Assembly (NCBI RefSeq): GCF_008629655.1 | Contig: NZ_VWSG01000001.1 | Span: 248,001 to 312,000, forward strand | Reading direction: 5' to 3' | Source: Paenimyroides baculatum | Lineage (GTDB): Bacteria > Bacteroidota > Bacteroidia > Flavobacteriales > Flavobacteriaceae | DNA: 64,000 bases | In this document: one piece after another, positions 33,018 to 41,284 of the stretch | Position numbering within the stretch: the first letter of the stretch is position 1 | How the letters are laid out: every line of letters begins with the position of its first letter | Program-made: the position numbers and the translations under genes | Notes under the pieces: model-generated | Told to the model about the DNA's origin: nothing | Databases searched by the model: none | The model's input: only the letters and a program-made list of their open reading frames with translations

Positions 33018-33896
33018 ATGAAACAACTGTTACTTTTCTTTTTACTTTCGATACCAGCCGTTGCACAAAAATCTTTTTTAGTAAAAGATAGTTCAACCAA
33101 TGAACCAATTGCATACACAAGTATTTTTACTGAAAACGGAACTTTTAAGGTAAATGCCGAACCCGACGGAAGTTTTATAATACCCAATGAATTTTTACAC
33201 GAAATTTTTGTTTTTGATGCCGTTGGCTACGAAGCTAAACAACAGCTTTTAACCGATATTGTTTTATTGGAACCAAAAAGCGAACTTTTAGATGAGGTTG
33301 TGATTGTTCCAAAGTTAGGAACAAAGGAAGTTAAGGTGGGAAGTATTAAAAAAAAGCTCTTTTCTAGCTATAATTATGGAATGGGAGCTAATACAGATAA
33401 GGTTGTTTGGTCCTTTGGACGCATGTTTCCATATTTTGAAGAATACAGTACAACTCCATTTATAAAAAAAATAACATTTTTATTAAGGTCAAAAGATAAA
33501 AATTCTACCTATGAAATCAAAATTTATGAGGCAGATGAAGATGGTAAACCAAATCAATTATTACACGACAATTTTATTAATGGAGTAGCGGAAAAAGGTT
33601 ATAAAAAATCACAAATAGATCTTTCTGAATTGAATATTGAATTTCCAAAGAATGGCATTGTAATAGTATTTGATTGGTTAACAATACAAGAGAATTTGGT
33701 AGAAGATCTACATGACAATGAAATTAGATTTAAATATAACCCAAACTTTGAAGCTGAAGAAATTAAAAATCCAAATGAGGCATTAGTAAAAATCAGTGTA
33801 ATACAAACTGAATGGAAAACGACCACGGAATCTAAAATAACCTTTGATGAAAACAAAGCTTATTCATTTATGTGCGAAATTACCCTTACAAACTAG
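33018..33896 (+). CDS. Exported protein with carboxypeptidase-regulatory-like domain
   Basis: This 292-residue protein has a signal peptide (LLLFFLLSIPAVAQ). An N-terminal CarboxypepD_reg-like beta domain follows (VKDSSTNEPIAYTSIFTENG, VFDAVGYEAKQ). The larger C-terminal part (FIKKITFLLRSKDKNSTYEI, GIVIVFDWLTIQ) probably forms a beta-sandwich. This combination is frequent among surface proteins of Bacteroidota. There is no TonB-dependent receptor barrel or T9SS C-terminal domain, so it is probably periplasmic. Specific function unknown. Confidence 0.7.
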   Translation: MKQLLLFFLLSIPAVAQKSFLVKDSSTNEPIAYTSIFTENGTFKVNAEPDGSFIIPNEFLHEIFVFDAVGYEAKQQLLTDIVLLEPKSELLDEVVIVPKLGTKEVKVGSIKKKLFSSYNYGMGANTDKVVWSFGRMFPYFEEYSTTPFIKKITFLLRSKDKNSTYEIKIYEADEDGKPNQLLHDNFINGVAEKGYKKSQIDLSELNIEFPKNGIVIVFDWLTIQENLVEDLHDNEIRFKYNPNFEAEEIKNPNEALVKISVIQTEWKTTTESKITFDENKAYSFMCEITLTN

Positions 33897-33935
33897 AACC
33901 AATACAAACATTTTTGATAGCTATTTATTTAGCAG

Positions 33936-33962
33936 AAAAGCCACTCGATTGAGTGGCTTTTT
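33936..33962. terminator. Bidirectional terminator
   Basis: The stem AAAAGCCACTC/GAGTGGCTTTT closes on GATT. It lies between the convergent 292-residue gene and frr. Confidence 0.85.
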
Positions 33963-33964
33963 AA

Positions 33965-34528
33965 TTATACTTTCATGATTTCTGCTTCTTTTTCAGCGTA
34001 GATTTCATCGATTTTTTTAATGAAATTATCGGTTAATTTCTGAACGCGGTCTTCGGCATCTTTACAAACATCTTCAGAAGTTCCTTCCTTTTCCTGTTTT
34101 TTGATATCGGTATTCGCATCTTTACGTGCGTTACGGATCGATATTTTAGCATCTTCCGCTTCGGTTTTAGCCTGTTTTGCTAAATCTTTACGACGTTCTT
34201 CTGTTAACGCAGGAATGTTAATGATGATCAAATCACCATTGTTCATTGGGTTCAAACCTAGATTGGCAATCATGATTGCTTTTTCAATAGGCTGTAACAT
34301 GTTTTTTTCCCAAGGCGTAACAGTTAACGTACGCGGATCGGGTACGTTGATGTTTGCTACTTGTGATAAAGCAGTTGCCGATCCGTAGTAATCTACAAAA
34401 ACAGCACCCAACATTTGCGGGTTAGCTTTACCAGCACGAATGTTTAACAAGGCTTTGTTTAAATGCTCAATAGAACCGCTCATTGATTCTTTTGCTTCGT
34501 CTATAATAAAATTAATTTCTTCTGTCAT
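33965..34528 (-). CDS. frr: Ribosome recycling factor
   Basis: This 187-residue protein has the full RRF signature: ALLNIRAGKANPQMLGAVFV at the start of the helical domain, VNIPDPRTLTVTPWEKNML and NIPALTEERRKDLAKQAK in the head, and RNARKDANTDIKK near the C-terminus. It splits post-termination ribosomes together with EF-G. It follows pyrH by 17 bases, the conserved pyrH-frr order. Confidence 0.97.
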   Translation of the reverse strand: MTEEINFIIDEAKESMSGSIEHLNKALLNIRAGKANPQMLGAVFVDYYGSATALSQVANINVPDPRTLTVTPWEKNMLQPIEKAIMIANLGLNPMNNGDLIIINIPALTEERRKDLAKQAKTEAEDAKISIRNARKDANTDIKKQEKEGTSEDVCKDAEDRVQKLTDNFIKKIDEIYAEKEAEIMKV

Positions 34529-34545
34529 TGCTTAAAATATCTTTG

Positions 34546-35250
34546 TTAATAAACCGTTGTACCAATGTAGTCGCCTTGGCAAACTTTTAATAAATTACTC
34601 TCTTTGTTCATATCAAAAACAACAATTGGTAAGTTGTTTTCCTGACTTAAAGTAAATGCGGTAGTATCCATAACATTTAATCCTTTTTCCAAAACATCGG
34701 CAAACGAAATGTTTTCGTATTTAGTTGCATTAGGATCTTTTTCAGGATCGGCAGTATAAACACCGTCAACTCGCGTTCCTTTTAAAATAACATCGGCACC
34801 AACCTCAATTCCTCTTAAAACAGCAGCGGTATCAGTTGTAAAATACGGATTTCCCGTACCTGCGCCAAAAATTACAATTCTGCCTTTTTCTAAATGACGA
34901 ACGGCTCTACGTTTAATGTAAGGTTCTGCAATTGCTTCAATTTTTAAGGCAGTCTGCAAACGGGTAAGCATTCCGGCATCTTCCAAAGCACCTTGTAACG
35001 CCATTCCGTTAATTACCGTTGCCAGCATTCCCATATAATCGCCTTGTACGCGATCCATTCCTTTACTTGCTCCGGCAACACCTCTAAAAATGTTTCCTCC
35101 GCCAATTACAATGGCTACTTCCACACCTAAATTAACGATTTTTTTTATTTCTTGAGCATATTCTGCCAAGCGATTTGGGTCAATGCCGTACTGGTTATCG
35201 CCCATTAAAGCTTCACCGCTTAATTTTAGAAGTATTCTTTTGTATTTCAT
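34546..35250 (-). CDS. pyrH: UMP kinase
   Basis: This 234-residue amino-acid-kinase-fold enzyme phosphorylates UMP to UDP in pyrimidine synthesis. Visible motifs are [15 protein letters not shown] (ATP lysine), [34 protein letters not shown] and [18 protein letters not shown]. The enzyme is the bacterial hexameric type. Upstream, on its 5' side, lies the toxin-antitoxin cassette bounded by 25-bp repeats. Confidence 0.97.
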   Translation of the reverse strand: MKYKRILLKLSGEALMGDNQYGIDPNRLAEYAQEIKKIVNLGVEVAIVIGGGNIFRGVAGASKGMDRVQGDYMGMLATVINGMALQGALEDAGMLTRLQTALKIEAIAEPYIKRRAVRHLEKGRIVIFGAGTGNPYFTTDTAAVLRGIEVGADVILKGTRVDGVYTADPEKDPNATKYENISFADVLEKGLNVMDTTAFTLSQENNLPIVVFDMNKESNLLKVCQGDYIGTTVY

Positions 35251-35303
35251 ACTGAAGGAAATTTATTTGCAAATATATTATTTTTGCTATTCTTTAAAAA
35301 CGC

Positions 35304-35328
35304 TTAAGGTAATTTATCTTTTATTTTT
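35304..35328. repeat. 25-bp direct repeat, copy 1 (3' end of toxin gene)
   Basis: TTAAGGTAATTTATCTTTTA plus TTTTT is identical to 35949-35973, 645 bases away. The copy covers the toxin stop codon and last residue. The two copies bound the toxin-antitoxin pair. Confidence 0.9.
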
Positions 35329-35638
35329 CCCGTTCTATTTTATTTGGGTTCTGACGGGTATCGAAAACATCGGCAATTTTTATCAGCATTTCATCGTCAT
35401 CAATGGAATAAATGATTTTATAATTCAACGCTAAAATATAGTGATAAGTAATTAATCTTTGTTGTAAAGTGTGTTCTTTTTGTCCGATTTTTGGATTGTC
35501 GATTAAAATATCGGGAGCTAAAAGTATTTTTGTAACAATATCTAATGCAAGTTTGTAGGTTGCTTTTTGCGTGTAATAATTGAAAATACCATCGATCTGT
35601 TTTTCAGAAAATGCCGACCACACAATTTTATATTTCAC
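35321..35638 (-). CDS. RelE/ParE family toxin
   Basis: This 105-residue protein has the RelE/ParE fold: an early helix (FSEKQIDGIFNYYTQKAT) and C-terminal strands (LALNYKIIYSIDDDEMLIKI). It starts 3 bases after the antitoxin stop, the usual antitoxin-first order. RelE members cleave mRNA on the ribosome and ParE members poison gyrase. The ParE-type KIIY strand pattern does not decide between them. Its last codons lie inside a 25-bp direct repeat shared with the neighbouring patatin gene. Confidence 0.82.
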   Translation of the reverse strand: MKYKIVWSAFSEKQIDGIFNYYTQKATYKLALDIVTKILLAPDILIDNPKIGQKEHTLQQRLITYHYILALNYKIIYSIDDDEMLIKIADVFDTRQNPNKIEREK

Positions 35639-35641
35639 AGC

Positions 35642-35872
35642 TTAATATTTTGAAAGAAGTTCGGCGGTTGTTTTAAACTTGTTGTTTTCAAAATCTTTTT
35701 CCGATTGTAAAATACGTTCGTTTAGTTCTTCCACAGTAAAAGTCTCAAAATCGTTTTCAGATTCTGATTGTTTCGCGTTTCTTAAAAGTTTTTCAAATTG
35801 AGAAATCATTTCTTCACTTTGAAGTTTAAGAAAAGCCTGTACAAATTCTATTTTTCTTGTTTGTAAGTCCAT
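35642..35872 (-). CDS. Antitoxin of the RelE/ParE-type pair
   Basis: This 76-residue acidic, helical protein (FVQAFLKLQSEEMISQFEKL, then an acidic hinge NDFETFTVEELNERI and a C-terminal ELLSKY) matches the addiction-module antitoxin layout found beside RelE-type toxins in Bacteroidota. It lacks an obvious ribbon-helix-helix or helix-turn-helix, so DNA autoregulation is uncertain. The C-terminal part should wrap the toxin. It is directly upstream of the toxin. Confidence 0.78.
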   Translation of the reverse strand: MDLQTRKIEFVQAFLKLQSEEMISQFEKLLRNAKQSESENDFETFTVEELNERILQSEKDFENNKFKTTAELLSKY

Positions 35873-35948
35873 GGTTTTAAAACTCTTTACAATTCAAATT
35901 TACGAAAAAAATCACATAACTGAAAGTTATCAATTATGAACGGATTCA

Positions 35949-35973
35949 TTAAGGTAATTTATCTTTTATTTTT
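35949..35973. repeat. 25-bp direct repeat, copy 2 (3' end of patatin gene)
   Basis: This copy is identical to 35304-35328 and spans the patatin stop codon (35966-35968). A duplication of the host gene's 3' end with the toxin-antitoxin pair between the copies is the simplest reading. Confidence 0.9.
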
Positions 35974-36736
35974 TCGAAGTTCTTTTTTGCTTCCTGATAA
36001 CCGATGTCAAAAATTTCGTCCATTCTTTTTTTCGATGTTTAAAGGTACTGTAATTTGCAAGCGCTTCGGGCTGAATGTGCCAATCGCACAATTCGTTTTG
36101 CGGAAAAGTGTTTTGCATCATCATAATTTCAAACGCCCTCAAAGCAACCGATTTTATCGATGTAAACCGAGTTTGATTGTACATTAACACCGGATTTACG
36201 TTGCTGCCTATTAAAAAATCGCAACGCCCCTGAATGGTATTTACCGGATAATTGTTTAAAATACCGCCATCGCTGTACACTTTGTTGTTGATGATTACCG
36301 GCGAAAATACTCCAGGAAATGCGCTTGATGCCAATATTGCCGAAACTACTTTTGTGTTTTTATGAAAGATTTTTAACTTGCCTCGTTCGATTTCGGTTGC
36401 CGAAATATACAGTTCGATATCTAAATCTTTAATGGTTTTATCGCCAAATTCTTTATCAAGATAACGTGCAAACTGATCGGCATCTAAAAAACCAGCCTTT
36501 TTAAAAGATAAATGCGTCCAGCTGAACAAACTAACCGATTTAAAAAAAGTAAGAATGCTTTTAGGTGTCATTCCGTTAGCGTACAATCCGCCTACGATGG
36601 ATCCTGCGCTGGTTCCCGAAATAATTTCAGGAAAAATTTCCTGTTCGTTTAAAAACTGTAATACACCGGCATGGGCAATTCCTTTATGACCGCCGCCCGA
36701 TAATGCCAAACCGAAAACGGTTGAATTGTTATTCAT
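35966..36736 (-). CDS. Patatin-like phospholipase
   Basis: This 256-residue protein has the patatin Ser-Asp dyad: oxyanion loop ALSGGGHKGIAHAG, nucleophile elbow GTSAGS with Ser43, and the acid in YSDGGILNNYP. It probably hydrolyses fatty-acyl esters of phospholipids in the cytoplasm. It has no signal peptide, unlike the longer surface patatins with barrel domains. The final codons coincide with the direct repeat that bounds the toxin-antitoxin pair, so the present C-terminus (RTSKK) may be influenced by that rearrangement. Confidence 0.87.
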   Translation of the reverse strand: MNNNSTVFGLALSGGGHKGIAHAGVLQFLNEQEIFPEIISGTSAGSIVGGLYANGMTPKSILTFFKSVSLFSWTHLSFKKAGFLDADQFARYLDKEFGDKTIKDLDIELYISATEIERGKLKIFHKNTKVVSAILASSAFPGVFSPVIINNKVYSDGGILNNYPVNTIQGRCDFLIGSNVNPVLMYNQTRFTSIKSVALRAFEIMMMQNTFPQNELCDWHIQPEALANYSTFKHRKKEWTKFLTSVIRKQKRTSKK

Positions 36737-36759
36737 TATTTTTTGTAACGTTAAATCGT

Positions 36760-36767
36760 TATTTTTG
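36760..36767 (+). promoter_or_regulatory. Bacteroidota -7 promoter element
   Basis: TATTTTTG matches TAnnTTTG, 16 bases before the thioredoxin-like start. A TTTTG lies 14 bases further upstream, slightly close. Confidence 0.45.
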
Positions 36768-36783
36768 TATAAAAATACAAATT

Positions 36784-37389
36784 ATGCAGGCAATATTTCA
36801 AAAAGCAATCGAAAATTCGATGTCTTATAACGATTATTTAAATTTGATCGACCAAAAAATTAACGAGAACAGTTCAACCGGACACGAGCAAAATGAGATG
36901 CTTACCGATTTTACAAAACTGAACCGTGCCAGAATGAAGCGTTTAGATAAGACCCAACAGATACTTCCCGAATTGGAAAACATTACAAAACAGATTACCG
37001 AAAAACAGGTTTGGATAGTGCTTACAGAAAGTTGGTGTGGCGATGCTGCGCAGAATGTTCCGGTATTGCAAAAGCTTGCTGAAATAAATCCAATGATTGA
37101 TTTACGTTTGGTTTTACGTGATGATAACGACGAATTAATGCAGAATTATTTAACCAATGGTGGAAAATCTATTCCTAAATTAATTGCGGTTTCTGCCGAT
37201 TTAGATAAGGAATTGTTTACTTGGGGCCCACGTCCTGCAACTGCACAAGTTGAAGTAAAACGACTGTTAGATGAAAACGGAGGTTTTAACGACAAAGTAA
37301 AGGAAGGTATCCAGATTTGGTACAACAACGATAAAGGAATTTCTATGCAGAATGAACTGATAAATTTATTAAAAAACGCAGCTAATTAA
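36784..37389 (+). CDS. Thioredoxin-family protein with single active-site Cys
   Basis: From the ATG at 36784 the protein has 201 residues. An N-terminal helical part is followed by a thioredoxin fold (VWIVLTESWCGDAAQNVPVL, then LTNGGKSIPKLIAVSADL with the cis-Pro). The active site reads WCGDA, so the second Cys of CxxC is replaced by Ala and only Cys85 remains. It cannot perform normal disulfide exchange and may form mixed disulfides or bind metal instead. The upstream in-frame start at 36703 overlaps the divergent patatin gene and is not used. The gene ends inside its own terminator. Confidence 0.8.
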   Translation: MQAIFQKAIENSMSYNDYLNLIDQKINENSSTGHEQNEMLTDFTKLNRARMKRLDKTQQILPELENITKQITEKQVWIVLTESWCGDAAQNVPVLQKLAEINPMIDLRLVLRDDNDELMQNYLTNGGKSIPKLIAVSADLDKELFTWGPRPATAQVEVKRLLDENGGFNDKVKEGIQIWYNNDKGISMQNELINLLKNAAN

Positions 37390-37401
37390 GCTGCGTTTTT
37401 G
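37371..37401. terminator. Terminator overlapping the thioredoxin-like stop codon
   Basis: The stem AAAAACGCAGCT/AGCTGCGTTTTT closes on AATTA. The TAA stop lies in the loop. It also faces the convergent JmjC-like gene. Confidence 0.8.
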
Positions 37402-37402
37402 A

Positions 37403-38266
37403 TTATTTCAATAAAGCATTCGTTCGTCTAATTGCTTCGGCATCTTTATAATCTAACCATTGTTGACCTTTTGTTTTACGCATGTAATTATCGTAATATC
37501 TGTTGAAAACTACATTCTTTAAACCGTTGAATAAATTTTTTGGTCTGCCTGCCAACGATCGCAAACTTAACGAAAATCCTGGTGTTTGATATTTCATGTA
37601 ATGCCACCAACCTTCGGGCATGTACAGCATTTCGCCGTGCTGTAACTGCGTAATGTACGGATTTACCTTTTTAAGTGCCGGAAAACGGTCAAAATCGGGA
37701 TTGTCAAAATCTATTTCTTCATGACAAATCCACGAATACGGCAAACGGTACATGTATTTTGTTTCTTTAGGATCTACCAATACACACTGCTTTTTTCCAT
37801 CGAAATGAAAATGGAAAATATTTGGAAAATCAATATCGTAATGCATAAAAACCTTGGCGTTCTCGCCACCAAAAAACACCAAAGGCAAATTTTTAAGCAA
37901 TCTGATTCCTAAATCTGGCCAACGCATATCGTCTTTCATAGACGGAGCATCTTTCATAAGGTTGTACAAAAAAATACGTAAATCGGTCGGGCCTTTTTCT
38001 AAAATATCAATGTATTCTGCCATTGTCATTTTAAAATCGGGCTCGTTTACTTTTTTGGTATAATCGGTTTTTCTGCTGTCGTAAAGCGGAACTGTTTTAT
38101 CGCCGGCAATTTCTTTAATAAAGTCTAAATTCCACTTGGTAAACGCAGGCCAGTCTTCAATTTGATTGGTAATTACCACAGGCTTCTGCTTTTTGTAGTA
38201 ATTCTCTATGAACTCTTTTTTCGTAAGCTTTGTTACGCGTTCAATCTCTATATAATTAAAACTCAT
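37403..38266 (-). CDS. JmjC/cupin-like protein
   Basis: This 287-residue protein has the cupin_8/JmjC core. The first metal motif HYDID lies in VFMHYDIDFPNIFHFHFDG, followed by KKQCVLVDPKET, and the distal His is in GEMLYMPEGWWHYMKYQTPG. Such proteins are usually Fe(II)/2-oxoglutarate-dependent hydroxylases acting on protein side chains. The motif is HxD as required, so activity is plausible, but the substrate is unknown. No signal peptide, cytoplasmic. Confidence 0.8.
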   Translation of the reverse strand: MSFNYIEIERVTKLTKKEFIENYYKKQKPVVITNQIEDWPAFTKWNLDFIKEIAGDKTVPLYDSRKTDYTKKVNEPDFKMTMAEYIDILEKGPTDLRIFLYNLMKDAPSMKDDMRWPDLGIRLLKNLPLVFFGGENAKVFMHYDIDFPNIFHFHFDGKKQCVLVDPKETKYMYRLPYSWICHEEIDFDNPDFDRFPALKKVNPYITQLQHGEMLYMPEGWWHYMKYQTPGFSLSLRSLAGRPKNLFNGLKNVVFNRYYDNYMRKTKGQQWLDYKDAEAIRRTNALLK

Positions 38267-38352
38267 ACTTAAATTACAGCTTAAATACTATGATGGATAA
38301 AAGTAGTGAATTTAAAGATTTGTTGTTTTTTATTGAACTTTTATTTAACAAT

Positions 38353-38383
38353 AAATCCTTAACCTTTCGGGTTAAGGATTTAC
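38353..38383 (-). terminator. Hairpin between the PEP-mutase-like and JmjC genes
   Basis: The stem AAATCCTTAACC/GGTTAAGGATTT is strong. On the minus strand it follows the stop of the isocitrate-lyase-like gene and has T-rich sequence after it, so it probably ends that transcript. Confidence 0.65.
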
Positions 38384-38393
38384 GTTTTTTTAT

Positions 38394-39152
38394 TTAACTT
38401 AATGATTTAGTTTTCATTAAATCATCAAAAGCTTTATTGGTAGCTTCGGTTATTTTTGCATGAATTCCGTTACCGTAACTTACTCTGTGTACACCTAAAG
38501 TAGCAAACTCCTCGTAGGTTTTCAATCCGTCTTTCATAAAAACGTTTAAGGGTAGTTTCGTGGTTTCTAAAACAGCTTTAATATCTTCATCGGTATTTAT
38601 CAATGGAACAAAAAATCCGTCGGCACCAGCAGTTTCATAAGCTTTAATACGCTTTAAAGTTTCATTGATAGCATCGGGATGTTTGGTTGTGTAAGTGTCG
38701 ATACGCGCATTAATGTAAATGTCTTTTCCTTTTGATTGAAGATGCGATTTTATTGCTTTGATCTTATCAGTCAAAACAGAAATATCGCCTAAAGATCGAT
38801 CTTTTCCGTTGGTTAATCCGTCTTCCAGATTGATTCCTAGAATACCGGCATCAACCAATTTTTCTACATTTTTAGCAACCTGTTGCGGATCGTCTGAATA
38901 TCCTGATTCAAAATCGGCAGAAACCAATAGTGAGGTTGATTTTGTGATTTTTTCGACCACAAAAAACATTTCTTCAAACGGAATATTCTCGCCGTCTTCA
39001 TATCCCAAAATATTTGCAATGGCATGGCTTGATGTTCCTATTACCTGAAAACCCGCTTTTTCGGCAGCTTTACTGCTAATAGCATCCCAGGTATTGGCAA
39101 TTAATAACGGCTGGTTTTGGTTGTGTAACGATTTAAACTTTTCTAAACTCAT
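38394..39152 (-). CDS. Isocitrate lyase / phosphoenolpyruvate mutase family protein
   Basis: This 252-residue TIM-barrel protein has the pattern LLIANTWDAISSKAAEKAGF, VSADFESGYSDDPQQVAKN (Asp and Glu metal/substrate residues), ILGINLEDGLTNG and YINARIDTYTT. It belongs to the small PEP-mutase-like branch, whose members include oxaloacetate decarboxylases and C-C lyases. The KKCGH Cys motif of true isocitrate lyases is absent. The substrate remains open. It is monocistronic. Confidence 0.85.
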   Translation of the reverse strand: MSLEKFKSLHNQNQPLLIANTWDAISSKAAEKAGFQVIGTSSHAIANILGYEDGENIPFEEMFFVVEKITKSTSLLVSADFESGYSDDPQQVAKNVEKLVDAGILGINLEDGLTNGKDRSLGDISVLTDKIKAIKSHLQSKGKDIYINARIDTYTTKHPDAINETLKRIKAYETAGADGFFVPLINTDEDIKAVLETTKLPLNVFMKDGLKTYEEFATLGVHRVSYGNGIHAKITEATNKAFDDLMKTKSLS

Positions 39153-39275
39153 AACTTTATAATTTTCTTGTTCTTTATAAAGTTACGCTTTTTTAAATCG
39201 AAACAAAAGAAGATTTTTTACAAAGCACTTTTTAGAGCAATATTAGGTTAAGCTGTCTAAAAACATTTCTTACTA

Positions 39276-39345
39276 TGTCATTCCGGACTTGATCCGGAAT
39301 TTCATTATCTACTTTATGAGAAGCTGAATCAAGTTCAGCTTGACA
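39276..39345. repeat. Dispersed hairpin repeat, two arms with CTTGA loops
   Basis: The same two-arm element as at 19841: TGTCATTCCGGACTTGATCC first, then inverted AAGCTGAA-CTTGA-TTCAGCTT with TGACA, but with a 10-base shorter middle. It lies between the YiiX-like gene and the PEP-mutase-like gene. Confidence 0.8.
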
Positions 39346-39367
39346 AATGATTATTTTTAGGCACCTT

Positions 39368-39988
39368 TTACATTTGAAAAACTTTCAAAGTTATTTTTTT
39401 ATCAAGACTCATTCCGCCTGGGTTACAGCCCGGTTTTCCTTCGGGTATTTCTATTCCGCGTTTTGCAAAATGTTCCGTCCAAACAGGAAAAAAGTTGTCA
39501 GACTTTGGTTCTTTATACGTCATTAGGAACAATTTAAAAAACGGTTTGTTTTTATTGGCGAATTTAAACGCATCGTAAATTAATTCCGAACAATAATATT
39601 TACCGTTATCGTATAAAAAATCATCATCGTACGGAACGCCTAACTGTGATTCGCAAAACGAAATAGCTTTTGGAATTAAATCAGTATACTTACTTTTTAA
39701 TTTGCCGACATAAACCGTGTTTTTGGTGTAAGCCAGAAAATTATTCAACGGGGTTTTTACAACGGCACTGCCAATAGCTTCGTAAACAAAAAAATCTTTA
39801 TTATTTGTGGTAACAACCAAACCCATGTGGTTAAAATCGTTGTTTTTATAACCGTTTGTAACTGCATTAATAGCATCGCACATGCCGCCGCAATTTATAT
39901 TGATAAACAGCAGATCGCCATTTTTTAATTCGGTTTTTTGAGCGAAAATAGATATGGAGAAAAGTAAAAAGAATAGAATATTTTTCAT
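39368..39988 (-). CDS. YiiX-like permuted NlpC/P60 family protein
   Basis: This 206-residue exported protein has a signal peptide (FFLLFSISIFAQ). The permuted papain-like amidase order has His in FNHMGLVVTTN and the catalytic Cys in KYYCSELIYDAFKFA, preceded by LGVPYDDDF. Members of the YiiX/YebB (DUF830) group act on acylated or peptide-linked envelope substrates; the exact substrate is unknown. It sits 6 bases after the upstream 186-residue gene and may be co-transcribed with it. Confidence 0.8.
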   Translation of the reverse strand: MKNILFFLLFSISIFAQKTELKNGDLLFININCGGMCDAINAVTNGYKNNDFNHMGLVVTTNNKDFFVYEAIGSAVVKTPLNNFLAYTKNTVYVGKLKSKYTDLIPKAISFCESQLGVPYDDDFLYDNGKYYCSELIYDAFKFANKNKPFFKLFLMTYKEPKSDNFFPVWTEHFAKRGIEIPEGKPGCNPGGMSLDKKITLKVFQM

Positions 39989-39994
39989 AGTTGA

Positions 39995-40555
39995 TTATTT
40001 TTTATCTTTAAAAAGCGTACCGCCAAAACCAATACCTAATGTACGGTAAACCTGTTGTTTTAATCTAAATTGATGGTCGTTAGCAAATAAGAAAATTCTG
40101 GAACCACCGCCAAGTTCAACCCCAAAATGATAATGAGAAAAAACTCCGTTTAAGTTTCCTCTGCCAATCGCCGTATTCCAGCCATATGCTACCTTACCGT
40201 AAATTCTGGTTTCGCCGCCAATTAATGGTGCTAAAGTTACAGTCGGAGCAATTGGAATTGTATAAGCACTGTCAAAATAGTTTGCATGAATTCCTGTAAG
40301 TAGTCCAAGGCGAATCCATTGCTTGTAAGCAATTCCGTATTCATAATGCCCGGCAATTCCGCCAATTACAAATTTAGAAGGTTCTTCCATTTGCCCGGTA
40401 TTGGCATCGTAATAACTTTCTTTGTCTGAATTTGCGTTGAATAGTAACATGTAATCTATTGCCTGATATTGTTCAAAAGCAGGTTTCTTCTCTTGAGCAG
40501 TTACTTGAAATATAGAAATTAATAAACTTATCTGAAAGATCTTTCTCATAAGCAA
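39995..40555 (-). CDS. Exported hypothetical protein, probable small outer-membrane barrel
   Basis: This 186-residue protein has a signal peptide ending at FQVTAQEK. The body alternates aromatic and Gly residues as in beta-barrels (GGIAGHYEYGIAYKQWIRLG, YHFGVELGGGSRIFLF, RTLGIGFGGTLF). No named family is recognised. It lies 9 bases after truB, so the ftsX-DUF3098-uppP-truB unit may extend through it into the YiiX-like gene. Confidence 0.65.
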   Translation of the reverse strand: MLMRKIFQISLLISIFQVTAQEKKPAFEQYQAIDYMLLFNANSDKESYYDANTGQMEEPSKFVIGGIAGHYEYGIAYKQWIRLGLLTGIHANYFDSAYTIPIAPTVTLAPLIGGETRIYGKVAYGWNTAIGRGNLNGVFSHYHFGVELGGGSRIFLFANDHQFRLKQQVYRTLGIGFGGTLFKDKK

Positions 40556-40564
40556 AAAAGAAGC

Positions 40565-41284
40565 TTATTCGGCTTCTTTAAAATTTGGATTGTATATTTT
40601 TTCAAAGGCTAACGGTTCTGTGGCATCATCCACAGAAAAATCGCCTATTTTGGTTCTTCGTAAAGCAGTTAAATGACCGCCTGAATTTAAAGCTTTTCCA
40701 AAATCGAAAGCTAAAGATCTAATGTAAGTTCCTTTGCTGCAAACCACTCTGAAATCAATTTCAGGTAAGGCAATTCGGGTAATTTCGAACTCGGTAATTT
40801 CAATTTTTCTCGATGCAATTTCAACTTCTTCGCCAGCACGGGCATGTTCGTACAAACGTTTTCCGTCTTTCTTCAACGCTGAAAAAATAGGAGGGAACTG
40901 ATCTATAATTCCAATAAACTTCTTGCGAGTTTCTTCTATTAATTCGTTCGATATATGATCTGTAGGAAATTCCTGATTAATTTCGGTTTCCAAATCGTAC
41001 GACGGTGTTGTTCCCCCAACAGTAATCGTTCCGGTGTATTCTTTAACCTGACCTTGCAATTCGGCAATTCGTTTGGTGAATTTTCCTGTACAGATAATTA
41101 AAAGTCCCGATGCTAAAGGATCTAACGTTCCCGCATGACCAATTTTGAACTTTTTCGGTAGATCTAAATTTTTTAGTAACGCGTATTTTATTTTGTTTAC
41201 CGCCTGAAAAGAACTCCAAGTTAACGGTTTGTCTATCAGTAAAATATGTCCTTCCAGAAAATCTTCCTTTGATAACTTCTGCAT
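40565..41284 (-). CDS. truB: tRNA pseudouridine(55) synthase TruB
   Basis: From the ATG at 41284 the protein has 239 residues. The TruB motif with catalytic Asp is clear (KIGHAGTLDPLASGLLIICT). Also visible are YDLETE, DQFPPIFSALKKDGKRLYEHA and VVCSKGTYIRSLAFDFG. It converts U55 in the T-loop of tRNA to pseudouridine. The start overlaps the uppP stop as TAATG, indicating coupling. The longer in-frame extension would run inside uppP and is rejected. Confidence 0.94.
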   Translation of the reverse strand: MQKLSKEDFLEGHILLIDKPLTWSSFQAVNKIKYALLKNLDLPKKFKIGHAGTLDPLASGLLIICTGKFTKRIAELQGQVKEYTGTITVGGTTPSYDLETEINQEFPTDHISNELIEETRKKFIGIIDQFPPIFSALKKDGKRLYEHARAGEEVEIASRKIEITEFEITRIALPEIDFRVVCSKGTYIRSLAFDFGKALNSGGHLTALRRTKIGDFSVDDATEPLAFEKIYNPNFKEAE

